Assembly (NCBI RefSeq): GCF_023284065.1
Contig: NZ_JAKIKP010000002.1
Location: forward strand, 186,001 to 250,000
Reading direction: 5' to 3'
Length of the DNA stretch: 64,000 nt
Source: Shewanella gaetbuli
GTDB lineage: Bacteria > Pseudomonadota > Gammaproteobacteria > Enterobacterales > Shewanellaceae
The stretch's first letter is position 1, and every line of letters begins with the position of its first letter. The notes under the pieces are model-generated. The model saw only the letters and a program-made list of their open reading frames with translations, was not told where the DNA came from and did not search any database. Below are positions 27,972 to 36,760 of the stretch, piece after piece. A program made the position numbers and the translations under genes.

Positions 27972-30900
27972 TTACTTAATATCTACAGCTTTACCACCTT
28001 TTGGCAAAGGCAATGCTTGTAATGGTGGCATAGGCTGTTGAGCTAATTGACCTTTTAAATACTCAATTGCCGCCTCAAGTTGAGCATCATGACCTTGGTA
28101 AGTTGCGTAAGGTAGATTGCTTACCTCTACATCAGGCTCTACACCGTGGCCCTCAACTATCCAGCGTCCATCCATAGCATATTGTGGGTATTCAGCTACT
28201 CGTGCCATGCCGTTATCAGTTACACGATTTCGGCCAGACAACCATACGCCCGCGCCTGCCGTTTGCTTACCTATCACTGGTGCTAAACCTAGAGCCTTAA
28301 TGCCCGCTGTAAAGGTTTCACCGTCTGAATATGTCATTTGGTCGGCTAACACCACCAGCTCCCCCCTAAAGGTTTGCTGCATGTTGGTACTGGCACTTCC
28401 GTGTGTAGGCTGCCAGAATGCCCACGCTTTTCTGAGCAGTTTTTCAATTACCCAGCTATCAATGTTGCCACCACGATTTCTGCGCACATCAATAATCAGC
28501 CCAGGTTTATCATAATTGGTATAAAACTCACGGGCAAAACTGGCAATATCTCCCGCACCCATGGCATATAAATGCAAATAGCCAAAGTCATCTTTGGACG
28601 CTTTTGCCACTTTAGTTTGATTAGTATGTACCCAATCTAAATACCTTAATTTTGCATCAGTGCTCGTATTCACTGGCAACACTACGGTTTTATGCTGTTT
28701 TTTGCCGCGGGTCAGTGTTAGCAATACTTGTTTATTCTCTTGATTGCGCAGCAACTGAGTCACATCACCTAAATTATTAACCGGTTGGCCATTAATTGCA
28801 TTAATAATATCTCCAACTTGAGCATCGACCTCAATTCTTGCTAATGGTGATGCTTGCTGTGGGAATTCAGGATCATTTTGATAGATATGGGCAATTTCTA
28901 CGCCTTTGTCAGTTAGGTGTAGTCTTGCGCCTAATGAAGCTGATTTTGGTGCATTGGGATCTTTAGCAACATCACCACCGCGTACTTGTGAATGTAATGA
29001 GTCTAGCTCTCCCATCATTTGCTCAAACACATCATTAAGTTCATGTCTGTCGGTGAGTCTGGCTAATAACGGTTGATATTTTTGCTTAGTTGCTTGCCAA
29101 TCTAAACCGCGCATATTGGTGTCAAAAAACTGATCTCGATGCATTAACCAAGCATCTTCAAATATTTGTTGCCACTCTTGCATTGGCGATACGTTTAATT
29201 GCCACGACTGTGCATTCACTTTTGCCTGACTGACATCACTGGGTAACTTAGGCCCTGCATCAACAATTAACATATCCTTGGGGTTTGACTGCTTTTGTAA
29301 CCAAATTGAGCTGTTGTCATTGGATAGAGTAAAGCGGCCAATATCTTCAGCAAAAACGTCTACTTTAGGTGAGTTGTTAGCAAACTTAATCCACTTTAAG
29401 GCACTTTTGTCATTATGGGTATCTAATAGATATAAGCCCTTATCTGACGATTGTAACTGGCTATAATTACCGGATTCAACGGGGACTTGCCATAAGCGAG
29501 TTTCAATATTTTTCCAATCCACTTTTACCGTAGACTTTTTAGCCTTGTTATCCTTAGTCTTTGGCGTTAACTCGGTTTGTTTTGCGAAAGGGAATAACGC
29601 TTTCTCGTTAAGGGCTAGTGCAAATATTTGGGTGCGTTTATCAAATACTGGCCCCATGTTTCTGTCACCCCAAGGTGATGATGGCGTGGCATTAAAATCA
29701 CGATTTGATAAGAAATATAACCAATTACCGTCATCACTAAAGCTAGGGGAAAATGATTCATACTTATCTGATGTCATCACTTTTGCTTTAGATTCTTTAA
29801 CGGAATAAAGCACAATTTGAGGACGTTGCTTGCCTATTTCAGCTTTAGTTAACGCAATATATTCACTGCTTTTTGACCATACAATATCGGGATATGGCCC
29901 TAGTCCTTCACCATTAGTCGCAATTTTTTTATTGCTGCCTTTGTTTAAATCTAACAACCATACATTGCCCATATAATCGTCATGCGCAATATATCTGCCA
30001 TCAGGAGATAAGTGCATGCTGGTACGCAGTGCTTTACCGTCTTTAGTTAATTGTTTAGCGCCTTGGCTACCATCTGCCGGATATTGCCAAATTTCTTGTT
30101 CACCAGACGCATCGCTAATGCCATAAACCCATTTACCGTCATGGCTTAATATGGCGTCTCTGACTCGACTTTTAGGGTCTGTGGCAATTTGCACTAAACG
30201 ACGTTCACCTTTATTAGCAATAGCCACATGGCTTCGTGCGGTGATTACAACTTGATCGCCCTTTGGGCTTAAACGCGTTGACGTGGCATACTCTAGCGGA
30301 TCATTAATCCATTGTTCTTGTCGATGTGGAAAATCACTGGTGAGTTGAATATCAACAATGCTGTCGGTGTTAGTGGCAAGATCAAATAGTTTGATATCTG
30401 CCCCCTGTTGGAACACGACTTTGCCTTGATAAATATTAGCATCTCTTACTTGCCAATCTTTATATTCACTATGCTGTTTAATATCTTGCCCTGTCACTGA
30501 CATTGACCAAATATTGTCGTTACCTGAGGCATCACTAATAAAATAAACTCGGTCTTGCCATAACATAGGTTGGCGTACTGAGCCTTCATGACTGGTCGTT
30601 AATTGTTGTGCTTCTTGGTCATCCCCAAGCTTATAGCGCCATATTTCACCTTTGGCGCCACCACGATACACCTTGGCGTTATCGCCACTGGCCTGCAAAC
30701 CAAATTGGGTAAAGTAAACATACTCACCTTTAGCGTCAATTACCCCTTCAATAGCGTCCGCCAGTGGAATGTTATTCACGCTTAGCGTTTGCGGGTTAAC
30801 GGTTTTAAGCACCCAGTAATTTGCCGGGCCAAATGCGTTGTCTGTTGAATATAAAATTTCACCGGTTGCGGTCCAACCTTGTAATCTTACTCGTGAATTT

Positions 30901-31226
30901 TCAAAACTCACCCGCTTAGGCACGCCACCTGCAATGGGCATTACATAAATTTCAGTCGAACCTTCATAATTGGCACTGTAGGCGACCCACTGGCCGTCGT
31001 GTGAAATAGTCGCATCAAGTTCTTCTGCGGCATGGGTCGTTAACCGTTTAGCTTGTTGCGCATTCACTTGGGTAGTCCATAAGTCACCCTCAGCAGTAAA
31101 CACTAAGGTATTTTCATGTAAAGCGGGGGCGCGATAGTAACCATTGCTGGCTAAAGCCGTTGATGAAAATGCACTGACACAGCTGAGCGTTAACATACAG
31201 CTCAAAATAGAACGACGAAATTTCAT
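27972..31226 (-). CDS. Tricorn-like S41 peptidase with beta-propeller domains
   Basis: 1084 residues with signal peptide MKFRRSILSCMLTLSCVSAFSSTALA, so it is exported. The first 600 residues are WD40/TolB-like propeller repeats (e.g. HDGQWVAYSANYEGSTEIYVMP, SPDGRYIAHDD, FSDDGNWLYFLSN). Next are the C1 helical domain (MHRDQFFDTNMRGLDW), a PDZ domain (about 770-850, GDIINAINGQPVNNLGDVTQLLR) and the TSPc catalytic domain with RRNRGGNIDSW and TYSDGETFTAGI. The Ser near 963 is the expected nucleophile. Archaeal tricorn trims proteasome products; in these bacteria the enzyme is periplasmic and probably degrades oligopeptides. The upstream 400 bp contains a small inverted-repeat element. Confidence 0.92.
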   Translation of the reverse strand: MKFRRSILSCMLTLSCVSAFSSTALASNGYYRAPALHENTLVFTAEGDLWTTQVNAQQAKRLTTHAAEELDATISHDGQWVAYSANYEGSTEIYVMPIAGGVPKRVSFENSRVRLQGWTATGEILYSTDNAFGPANYWVLKTVNPQTLSVNNIPLADAIEGVIDAKGEYVYFTQFGLQASGDNAKVYRGGAKGEIWRYKLGDDQEAQQLTTSHEGSVRQPMLWQDRVYFISDASGNDNIWSMSVTGQDIKQHSEYKDWQVRDANIYQGKVVFQQGADIKLFDLATNTDSIVDIQLTSDFPHRQEQWINDPLEYATSTRLSPKGDQVVITARSHVAIANKGERRLVQIATDPKSRVRDAILSHDGKWVYGISDASGEQEIWQYPADGSQGAKQLTKDGKALRTSMHLSPDGRYIAHDDYMGNVWLLDLNKGSNKKIATNGEGLGPYPDIVWSKSSEYIALTKAEIGKQRPQIVLYSVKESKAKVMTSDKYESFSPSFSDDGNWLYFLSNRDFNATPSSPWGDRNMGPVFDKRTQIFALALNEKALFPFAKQTELTPKTKDNKAKKSTVKVDWKNIETRLWQVPVESGNYSQLQSSDKGLYLLDTHNDKSALKWIKFANNSPKVDVFAEDIGRFTLSNDNSSIWLQKQSNPKDMLIVDAGPKLPSDVSQAKVNAQSWQLNVSPMQEWQQIFEDAWLMHRDQFFDTNMRGLDWQATKQKYQPLLARLTDRHELNDVFEQMMGELDSLHSQVRGGDVAKDPNAPKSASLGARLHLTDKGVEIAHIYQNDPEFPQQASPLARIEVDAQVGDIINAINGQPVNNLGDVTQLLRNQENKQVLLTLTRGKKQHKTVVLPVNTSTDAKLRYLDWVHTNQTKVAKASKDDFGYLHLYAMGAGDIASFAREFYTNYDKPGLIIDVRRNRGGNIDSWVIEKLLRKAWAFWQPTHGSASTNMQQTFRGELVVLADQMTYSDGETFTAGIKALGLAPVIGKQTAGAGVWLSGRNRVTDNGMARVAEYPQYAMDGRWIVEGHGVEPDVEVSNLPYATYQGHDAQLEAAIEYLKGQLAQQPMPPLQALPLPKGGKAVDIK

Positions 31227-31321
31227 ATGTGTTTATTTCCCTATTATTTTTATTGATCTTTTATCCATGGTCACGTTACCAGAATGTGTTTTTTTTTAAA
31301 GCGTCAAAATGTAACGATTAA

Positions 31322-31522
31322 TTAACCTGAGCTGCGCATAACAACTTGCTTTCTAGAGCCTATTTTTACTGATAACTGCGTTAAATTTGTTTGCAATAGA
31401 CCAGCTATTGACGCACAAATTTGCCTTGTTCTAAGCAAAAATACCTCTCTAGAAATGTATTTGAAAGTAAAAATCATATGAATCAGTATATTAGCTAATC
31501 TCTTATACGCAGTTCAGGTTAA
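31322..31522. mobile_element. MITE-like element with 20-bp terminal inverted repeats
   Basis: The ends TTAACCTGAGCTGCGCATAA (31322-31341) and TTATACGCAGTTCAGGTTAA (31503-31522) are inverted copies matching at 18 of 20 positions. The outermost TTAA is self-complementary, so it may be either a target duplication or part of the repeats. Inside is an imperfect hairpin: AAATTTG (31383-31389) with CAAATTT (31416-31422), and CAATAG with CTATTG (31394-31410). There is no coding capacity in 201 bp, so it would need a transposase supplied in trans. Confidence 0.75.
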
Positions 31523-31575
31523 CTAGAATATTGCCAACACTTGTAACAGAATGATTACGTTATGAAAAACAACAA

Positions 31576-31605
31576 GGACGGTAAAGCACTATTACTTTAC
31601 CGTCC
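31576..31605 (-). terminator. Rho-independent terminator of the sigma/anti-sigma operon
   Basis: GGACGGTAAAG / CTTTACCGTCC with an 8-nt loop; on the minus strand it is followed by TTGTTGTTTTT. Confidence 0.85.
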
Positions 31606-31626
31606 TGAGGGAGTTTTTGATATAAA

Positions 31627-32268
31627 TTAACGGGTTAAGATTATCTGTTTGATTTCAATATATTGTTGATACAACGGATGTTGCTGTTGTTTTATTTGAG
31701 GGAACTGCTGTTCTAACACCTGCAAATATTCAACGGCTTGCTGCCATTGTTGCTGCGCGGCAAGCTCGTTTAATACTTCAACGCCTTGCTGTGGGCTAAC
31801 AATGGAAATGTCATCTTTTGTATGAGCTTGTGGCGCTGACTTGGCAGACTTCAACCTTTGTGCAGCCACGGATGCTGGTGCCATTTCTGCTTGCATAGGC
31901 TCAGCAATATCCATTTGCATTGGCATGATTTCATCTGCGTCTGTAGAGGTTGGCTGTTGCTGCATCATTGGGTTGACCAACAATAGCCCAACTATCAAAA
32001 TAACTGAGGCGGCAGTAGATATCTGCCAAGTATACTTTCGCCAAGTTTTAAGCTGAACCACATTGGTTTTATGGGTTAACTCTGCATCTAACTGTTGTTG
32101 TGCCGATAAGTTTGCCTCGGTATCGCTTTGGGTCATCAACTGCTGTTTAGCTTGAGCCATAATGGCGCTATCTAATGACTCGCTAGGCTCAGGTTGTGGC
32201 CCTTTATGATACAAGTTGACGATTTCATCTTGAATGGCTAAAAACTCTTCATCGGATTGTGTTGTCAT
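31627..32268 (-). CDS. Putative anti-sigma factor (single-pass membrane protein)
   Basis: 213 residues. A cytoplasmic N-terminal half of about 80 residues precedes one transmembrane helix (ISTAASVILIVGLLLVNPMM, about 82-101), and a periplasmic part rich in Gln, Met and Ala ends with a TPR-like helical segment (VLNELAAQQQWQQAVEYLQVLEQQFPQ). No zinc-binding HxxxCxxC motif is present. It starts one base after the sigma-factor stop, so the two are translationally coupled. The role as anti-sigma factor is inferred from topology and position, not from a recognised domain. Confidence 0.7.
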   Translation of the reverse strand: MTTQSDEEFLAIQDEIVNLYHKGPQPEPSESLDSAIMAQAKQQLMTQSDTEANLSAQQQLDAELTHKTNVVQLKTWRKYTWQISTAASVILIVGLLLVNPMMQQQPTSTDADEIMPMQMDIAEPMQAEMAPASVAAQRLKSAKSAPQAHTKDDISIVSPQQGVEVLNELAAQQQWQQAVEYLQVLEQQFPQIKQQQHPLYQQYIEIKQIILTR

Positions 32269-32269
32269 A

Positions 32270-32911
32270 TTATGCCTCGCGATACTGTTGACTCACACAA
32301 GTCTTAATGTTTTGGTAAGCGTATCTAATGCGACTTTTAGTGGCCTCAAGAGTGGCTTGAGCTATTTCACTAATCACACTGGCAGTTAACCCTAATTCGA
32401 CATTAAGCAAAAAAGCTTCCTTTTGCACGCTGGGTAATGAGTCAATACAGTGCTGCAGCGTTTTAGCTTGCTGGCTTTGCTGAAACTGCACCTCAGGTTC
32501 GGTTGCTTCAGTGGCCATGAAGTCATCCATAGTTTGATCTTCACCTAATGCTTGAGTATCGTCTAAAGGTTTTACGGCTCTCACATGATCAATTATGAGG
32601 TTATGAGCAATTTTATATAACCAAGTGGTAAATTTAGCGTTCACTTGGTAATTCGCCGCTGCTTTAATCACTCGACTCCACACATCTTGATATAAATCTT
32701 GTGCCAGCGCTTCATCTTTTAGCTGCCGAATAAAATAGCGATATAGCGGGCCTTTATGCTTTTTATATAGGCATTCAAAAGCCTTAATATCTCCCGATTG
32801 GTAAGCCAACATGAGTTGCTCATCGGTAGATAAGTCACTTTCTGCTAATGATAACTTGTCATTACCTGCAAACAATTGGCTAGAATTTGTTGTCATTGAT
32901 TCTCTCGTCAT
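32270..32911 (-). CDS. ECF-type RNA polymerase sigma factor
   Basis: 213 residues with sigma region 2 (DIKAFECLYKKHKGPLYRYFIRQLKDEALAQDLYQDVWSRVIKAA...FTTWLYKIAHNLIIDHVR) and region 4 (CIDSLPSVQKEAFLLNVELGLTASVISEIAQATLEATKSRIRYAYQNIK). The ATG at 32911 overlaps the stop of the upstream gene as ATGA. An internal ATG five codons on (32896) is possible. It sits between a YfbK-like exported protein and a membrane anti-sigma candidate, the usual setting of this ECF subgroup in Alteromonadales. Confidence 0.9.
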   Translation of the reverse strand: MTRESMTTNSSQLFAGNDKLSLAESDLSTDEQLMLAYQSGDIKAFECLYKKHKGPLYRYFIRQLKDEALAQDLYQDVWSRVIKAAANYQVNAKFTTWLYKIAHNLIIDHVRAVKPLDDTQALGEDQTMDDFMATEATEPEVQFQQSQQAKTLQHCIDSLPSVQKEAFLLNVELGLTASVISEIAQATLEATKSRIRYAYQNIKTCVSQQYREA

Positions 32912-33963
32912 GGCTCTGTCAGTAATTGAGTCGCACGCATTAAATGTAGAAATTCTTGTCGCTGGCCCAACTCATCATTGCCTAATGCGCTAGCTGCGAT
33001 TTCAATTAATTTAGCATAGTCAACATCATGTAGATAAGCATTATGATTGAGTAATTGACCAAAACCTGCGACGGCTGCAGCAAATCTAAAATCATCTGAA
33101 GCATGTTCGAATCGAGATTCACCGTCTACATTTGACACTGCAAATGTGGTGCTGGTGGCAGCCTGTGGCCATCCATCAATATTATCAGGCTGATAATGCA
33201 ACCTAACCACAGCCATTTGATAAGGCGTAAAATCACTAAACCGCTGATGTCCGTGTGTTTTTTTAAGCCTTACTTGCTTAACAACACTTTGTTTAAGCTG
33301 TTGTCTTTCAACATCATAATGCGGATTATATCTCAGCTCATATAAAGCCGTTATCGTGTTTTTATGGGTATCAGTTAGTTTATCGTCATGCTGGTGTTCA
33401 TGCTGACGAGCTTGTTGGGTTTCATATCCAATAAGCCGATACTCTAGTACTAATTCAGGGTTGAAATCGAGCGAAACCTGTACTTTCTCTGTCCAATTTA
33501 TTGATGACGTCGTGGTAGGCGAAGCAATAATGACAATACGTAATAGGTGAGTATCGTGATTATAGGGCGACGGTGCATGAGTGGCATTTAAGCTAAATAA
33601 TTCTGAAGTCTGTGTGCGTTTGTCGTCAAGTAATGCCTGCTTATCAATTGGAAAATAATTGACTAACTGCTCAGTCGCTATCACATACTTTGGTGGCAAC
33701 TGACCTTGCTGTATATAGAGAGTTAACTTGTTAACACTGTTATTTTCAACGGCAAAAGGGAATCCACTAAAAGGGGTTTCCCCTGCCACCATGTTGCCAC
33801 TTTGAACTAGATTCCTTAGATGGATAATTGGGGCGATATCAACAGGGCTTTCTGCATGGGCATTAACAACACTTAACAGCCCCGCAAATAAGATATAAAT
33901 GCGCCTGATTAAACTCGTTCTTTTAGTTAAAGTGGTAAAATGTAACGCTGGAGAAACAAACAT
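32908..33963 (-). CDS. YfbK-like exported protein lacking the vWA domain
   Basis: 351 residues with a signal peptide ending about NAHA (residue 37). Residues 60-150 match the N-terminal region of YfbK-type von Willebrand proteins (NNSVNKLTLYIQQGQLPPKYVIATEQLVNYFPI...LLRIVI). Residues about 165-345 match their C-terminal DUF3520 region (VSLDFNPELVLEYRLIGYE...ITALYELRY, then FRFAAAVAGFGQLL). The roughly 170-residue vWA domain with its DxSxS metal site, which normally lies between these parts, is absent and the flanks are joined in frame. It starts the operon with the ECF sigma and anti-sigma genes. Function unknown. Confidence 0.7.
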   Translation of the reverse strand: MFVSPALHFTTLTKRTSLIRRIYILFAGLLSVVNAHAESPVDIAPIIHLRNLVQSGNMVAGETPFSGFPFAVENNSVNKLTLYIQQGQLPPKYVIATEQLVNYFPIDKQALLDDKRTQTSELFSLNATHAPSPYNHDTHLLRIVIIASPTTTSSINWTEKVQVSLDFNPELVLEYRLIGYETQQARQHEHQHDDKLTDTHKNTITALYELRYNPHYDVERQQLKQSVVKQVRLKKTHGHQRFSDFTPYQMAVVRLHYQPDNIDGWPQAATSTTFAVSNVDGESRFEHASDDFRFAAAVAGFGQLLNHNAYLHDVDYAKLIEIAASALGNDELGQRQEFLHLMRATQLLTEP

Positions 33964-34049
33964 GGTTCAGCCCTTAATTAATCTGCGTAGGGGTATAAAC
34001 GCACTTAAAAGCCAAAAGGGTTAAAATAATTTATTTCTCTACAGTAATA

Positions 34050-34967
34050 TTACCACTGCATAAGCCTATCAATTTCAGGCTTCAACAAGTCCTGTTCTTC
34101 TTGATTAAAATGGCTATTATGTTCATTAATAAAAGCCTTCTTAAACTCATCTGTAGCCATCACTTGATCAATGATGCCCACTAACGCTTTACCTTGTGGT
34201 GTTTTTGAACAAGCCATATAGCCTAAATCAGGAGTTAACACCCCTTTGATGGGAATAGCATGAAACTCTGCTGAAATACCTATTTTGTCAGTCACTAAAC
34301 TGGCTTCGGCAGAATATTCTATCACGCCTAACACACGTTCTTTTATCAGCATTTCAATGAGTTTATTGGTAGAGTTCATCCCACTTCTCACATAAAAGTT
34401 TTGCGGCTGCTGAGCGAGAATATGATCCAATTTTTCACCATAAGAGCGAGAGCTAACGACGCCAATATGACCTGCCATTAAAGCGGGGAGGTTTTCTAAA
34501 TCAACAGGTTCAGCAACAATTCCGGTATTCTTTTTCAATACTATTAACCTAAGTGGAGGGTATACCGTAATAGGTTTTTGACTAAAGTAAGCAACCGCTT
34601 CGCGCTCTGGTGACTTAAATTTATTGTACATACAAGCATTACCCAGTTTATTTAAGTCACTCCACGATCGACTATAACTTGCTTGTTTTTGCTCGAAATG
34701 AAATTGGTTATCGCTCAGTTGCAATAAAATAGCGAACATACCTAGAGGCTGATATTGGGTTAAATCACTTTGAGTACTATCGGTTTCTGCAAGGAGTATC
34801 CCTTGCATCGGTTCTTCTTGTATAAGACTATCTTGCTTAGACGTTGCTTGCAGCGCATGAATTGATAGCGTTGATACTACTGCTACGCATACAATAAGCT
34901 TAGCAATACATTGATAGATAAAGTTAATATTAGTCCTAATTATTGTTTTTATTTTGGAATAACTCAA
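34050..34967 (-). CDS. Periplasmic binding-protein-like protein, probable TIGR02285 family (copy 1)
   Basis: 305 residues with an N-terminal hydrophobic export segment (LIVCVAVVSTLSIHA). The body resembles an SBP_bac_3-type fold with GNACMYNKFKSPEREAVAYFSQKPITVYPPLRLIV, GVVSSRSYGEKLDHIL, GVIEYSAEA and IPIKGVLTPDLGYMACSKTPQGKALV. These blocks are the ones I associate with TIGR02285, periplasmic proteins of unknown ligand. It is a tandem paralogue of the next gene, about 85 bp away in the same direction. No ABC permease is nearby, so a sensory or orphan role is more likely than transport. Confidence 0.7.
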   Translation of the reverse strand: MSYSKIKTIIRTNINFIYQCIAKLIVCVAVVSTLSIHALQATSKQDSLIQEEPMQGILLAETDSTQSDLTQYQPLGMFAILLQLSDNQFHFEQKQASYSRSWSDLNKLGNACMYNKFKSPEREAVAYFSQKPITVYPPLRLIVLKKNTGIVAEPVDLENLPALMAGHIGVVSSRSYGEKLDHILAQQPQNFYVRSGMNSTNKLIEMLIKERVLGVIEYSAEASLVTDKIGISAEFHAIPIKGVLTPDLGYMACSKTPQGKALVGIIDQVMATDEFKKAFINEHNSHFNQEEQDLLKPEIDRLMQW

Positions 34968-35052
34968 AATACCACTCCTGAAAATACAGTCGTTATTGTT
35001 TATCCATTATCGATATCATATTCCGTTATTTTTATGTCACGCATGCTGGCAA

Positions 35053-35898
35053 TTATTCAGATTCTGCACCAAACAAAGCAATCAATTCGCTGGTTAATAA
35101 TGATTTATCATCTATTGAAGAAAATTCATCGTGAATTTGGATTAAAGATTGTTGAAAGGCCTTCTGGCTCATGGCCTCATTAATGGTGTTGATAAGTGCC
35201 TGCCCATTAGCGGATTTTGAACAGGCAAAATACCCTGGTAACGGTTTATCGACACCTTTAATAGGAATGGCTTTAAAGTCAAACTCAATGAGTCCCTCTT
35301 GAAGATGTGCGTTGACGGTATCAGCATATTCAACAAAACCATCAATGCGATTTAACGCTAACATCTCTACCATTACCCCTACGGAGTTTTCACCATCTCG
35401 AAAGAATAATGCATCTTTTTGCTGAGATATTTGTTCATCTAAATGGCGTCCGTATGAGCGATTTACCGTAACGCCATAGCGCTTATAATCACTGGGTTGC
35501 AACGTTGAAAAATCAAATTCATTAGCATATTTTTGCCCATCACTGGCTCTAACAATAAGGCGTAATGGAGGATAAAGAGTGATAGGATATCGGCTAAAAA
35601 TGGCCAGTTTCTCGCGATCAGGTGTTTTAACTTTGTTATACATACAGGCATTGTCTAACTTGGTTATTTCAACCCAACCTCTTGGCAAGCTCATTTGCCT
35701 ATGGGTAAAGGTTAAGCGCGGATTGCTGTTATTTTTGAGTAAATCTAGCACTGCCATCGGCTTCATTTGAGTTAAATCAATTCTATTAGGAGAAAACTCA
35801 CCCAGCAATACAGCCTCAATGTTAGCTGTATTGGCGCAAGGCATGACAATCATAGCGCCTAAAAATGCCAAAAAAGGGACTTTATACTTAACAACCAT
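35053..35898 (-). CDS. Periplasmic binding-protein-like protein, probable TIGR02285 family (copy 2)
   Basis: 281 residues with signal peptide MVVKYKVPFLAFLGAMIVMPCANTA. It shares the blocks LDNACMYNKVKTPDREKLAIFSRYPITLYPPLRLIV, GVTVNRSYGRHLDEQI, GFVEYAD and IPIKGVDKPLPGYFACSKSANGQALI with its neighbour, clearly the product of a tandem duplication that has since diverged strongly. The conserved paired cysteines (ACMYNK and ACSKS) are present in both copies and may form a disulfide. Ligand unknown. Confidence 0.7.
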   Translation of the reverse strand: MVVKYKVPFLAFLGAMIVMPCANTANIEAVLLGEFSPNRIDLTQMKPMAVLDLLKNNSNPRLTFTHRQMSLPRGWVEITKLDNACMYNKVKTPDREKLAIFSRYPITLYPPLRLIVRASDGQKYANEFDFSTLQPSDYKRYGVTVNRSYGRHLDEQISQQKDALFFRDGENSVGVMVEMLALNRIDGFVEYADTVNAHLQEGLIEFDFKAIPIKGVDKPLPGYFACSKSANGQALINTINEAMSQKAFQQSLIQIHDEFSSIDDKSLLTSELIALFGAESE

Positions 35899-36268
35899 GT
35901 GACTATTTATTCTCTAATGATTCTAAAAGCCTTAAATCTCAATCAGTAAAAGGCACACTCAAACAACACAACATTACCTTAACAATATACCAATTTATGA
36001 ATAACTGAACGTTAGTTTGCAAAAAAAGCCCATTTTTTGCGGATTTTATACAAATTGATACACCCAAAATGATGATTACTGGCTTTCAATAGGAATATTC
36101 GATTTTCCAAACTGAGTGTTAGGAGCACAAAACACTAAACTGCAGCGAAATGTATGTCGGCATGATATTATCTGAAACCTTTTTTATCGCCTTAATATTG
36201 ACGCTAATTTAGTGGTCAACACTAATCGGCCAAATATACAAAATGAATAAGTACATTAAGGAGTAAAC
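35899..36268. other. Divergent intergenic region upstream of purE
   Basis: 370 bp, no gene. A Shine-Dalgarno AAGGAG precedes purE. I looked for a PurR box (ACGCAAACGTTTGCGT type) and found no good match; no riboswitch-like purine aptamer is apparent either. Confidence 0.4.
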
Positions 36269-36760
36269 ATGCAAGCCCTTGTTGCTGTTGTTATGGGTTC
36301 AAAAAGTGATTGGCCTACAATGGAAGCCGCTGCTGAGATTATGGATAAACTTCAAGTGCCTTACCATGTTGAAGTCGTATCAGCTCACAGAACTCCCGAT
36401 AAATTAATGGACTTTGCCAGCACTGCTGCAGATAAAGGCTACAAAGTAATTATTGGTGGAGCCGGTGGAGCCGCTCACCTACCCGGCATGATTGCCTCAA
36501 AAACTCGTTTACCAGTGTTAGGTGTTCCGGTTCAAAGTAAAGCATTATCGGGCATGGACAGCTTACTTTCTATTGTCCAAATGCCAAAAGGTATTGCGGT
36601 TGGCACATTAGCCATTGGCACCGCAGGTGCATTTAATGCGGGCCTATTAGCCAGCCAAATTTTAGCCACAACCGATACCGCTCTAGCACAGCGCTTAGAG
36701 GCATTTCGTGAAGAGCAAACTCGCTCGATTTTAGATAATCCAGATCCGAGAGAAGCGTAA
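36269..36760 (+). CDS. purE: N5-carboxyaminoimidazole ribonucleotide mutase PurE (class I)
   Basis: 163 residues: [54 protein letters not shown] and [31 protein letters not shown]. The SDWP, SAHRTP and GGAAHLPG motifs build the active site, with His in SAHR and AAHL as the catalytic and binding histidines. It converts N5-CAIR to CAIR in purine synthesis, after PurK. Its stop overlaps the purK start by one base (TAATG). Confidence 0.97.
   Translation: MQALVAVVMGSKSDWPTMEAAAEIMDKLQVPYHVEVVSAHRTPDKLMDFASTAADKGYKVIIGGAGGAAHLPGMIASKTRLPVLGVPVQSKALSGMDSLLSIVQMPKGIAVGTLAIGTAGAFNAGLLASQILATTDTALAQRLEAFREEQTRSILDNPDPREA

Larger units (their letters stand above)
31227..31626. other. Intergenic region dominated by a MITE-like element
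   Basis: No gene. Most of the region is taken up by the element at 31322-31522 and by the terminator at 31576-31605. Confidence 0.6.

Noticed and set aside
35899..36268. PurR operator or purine riboswitch before purE
   Set aside because: No sequence close to the PurR palindrome and no purine aptamer core could be found by eye.
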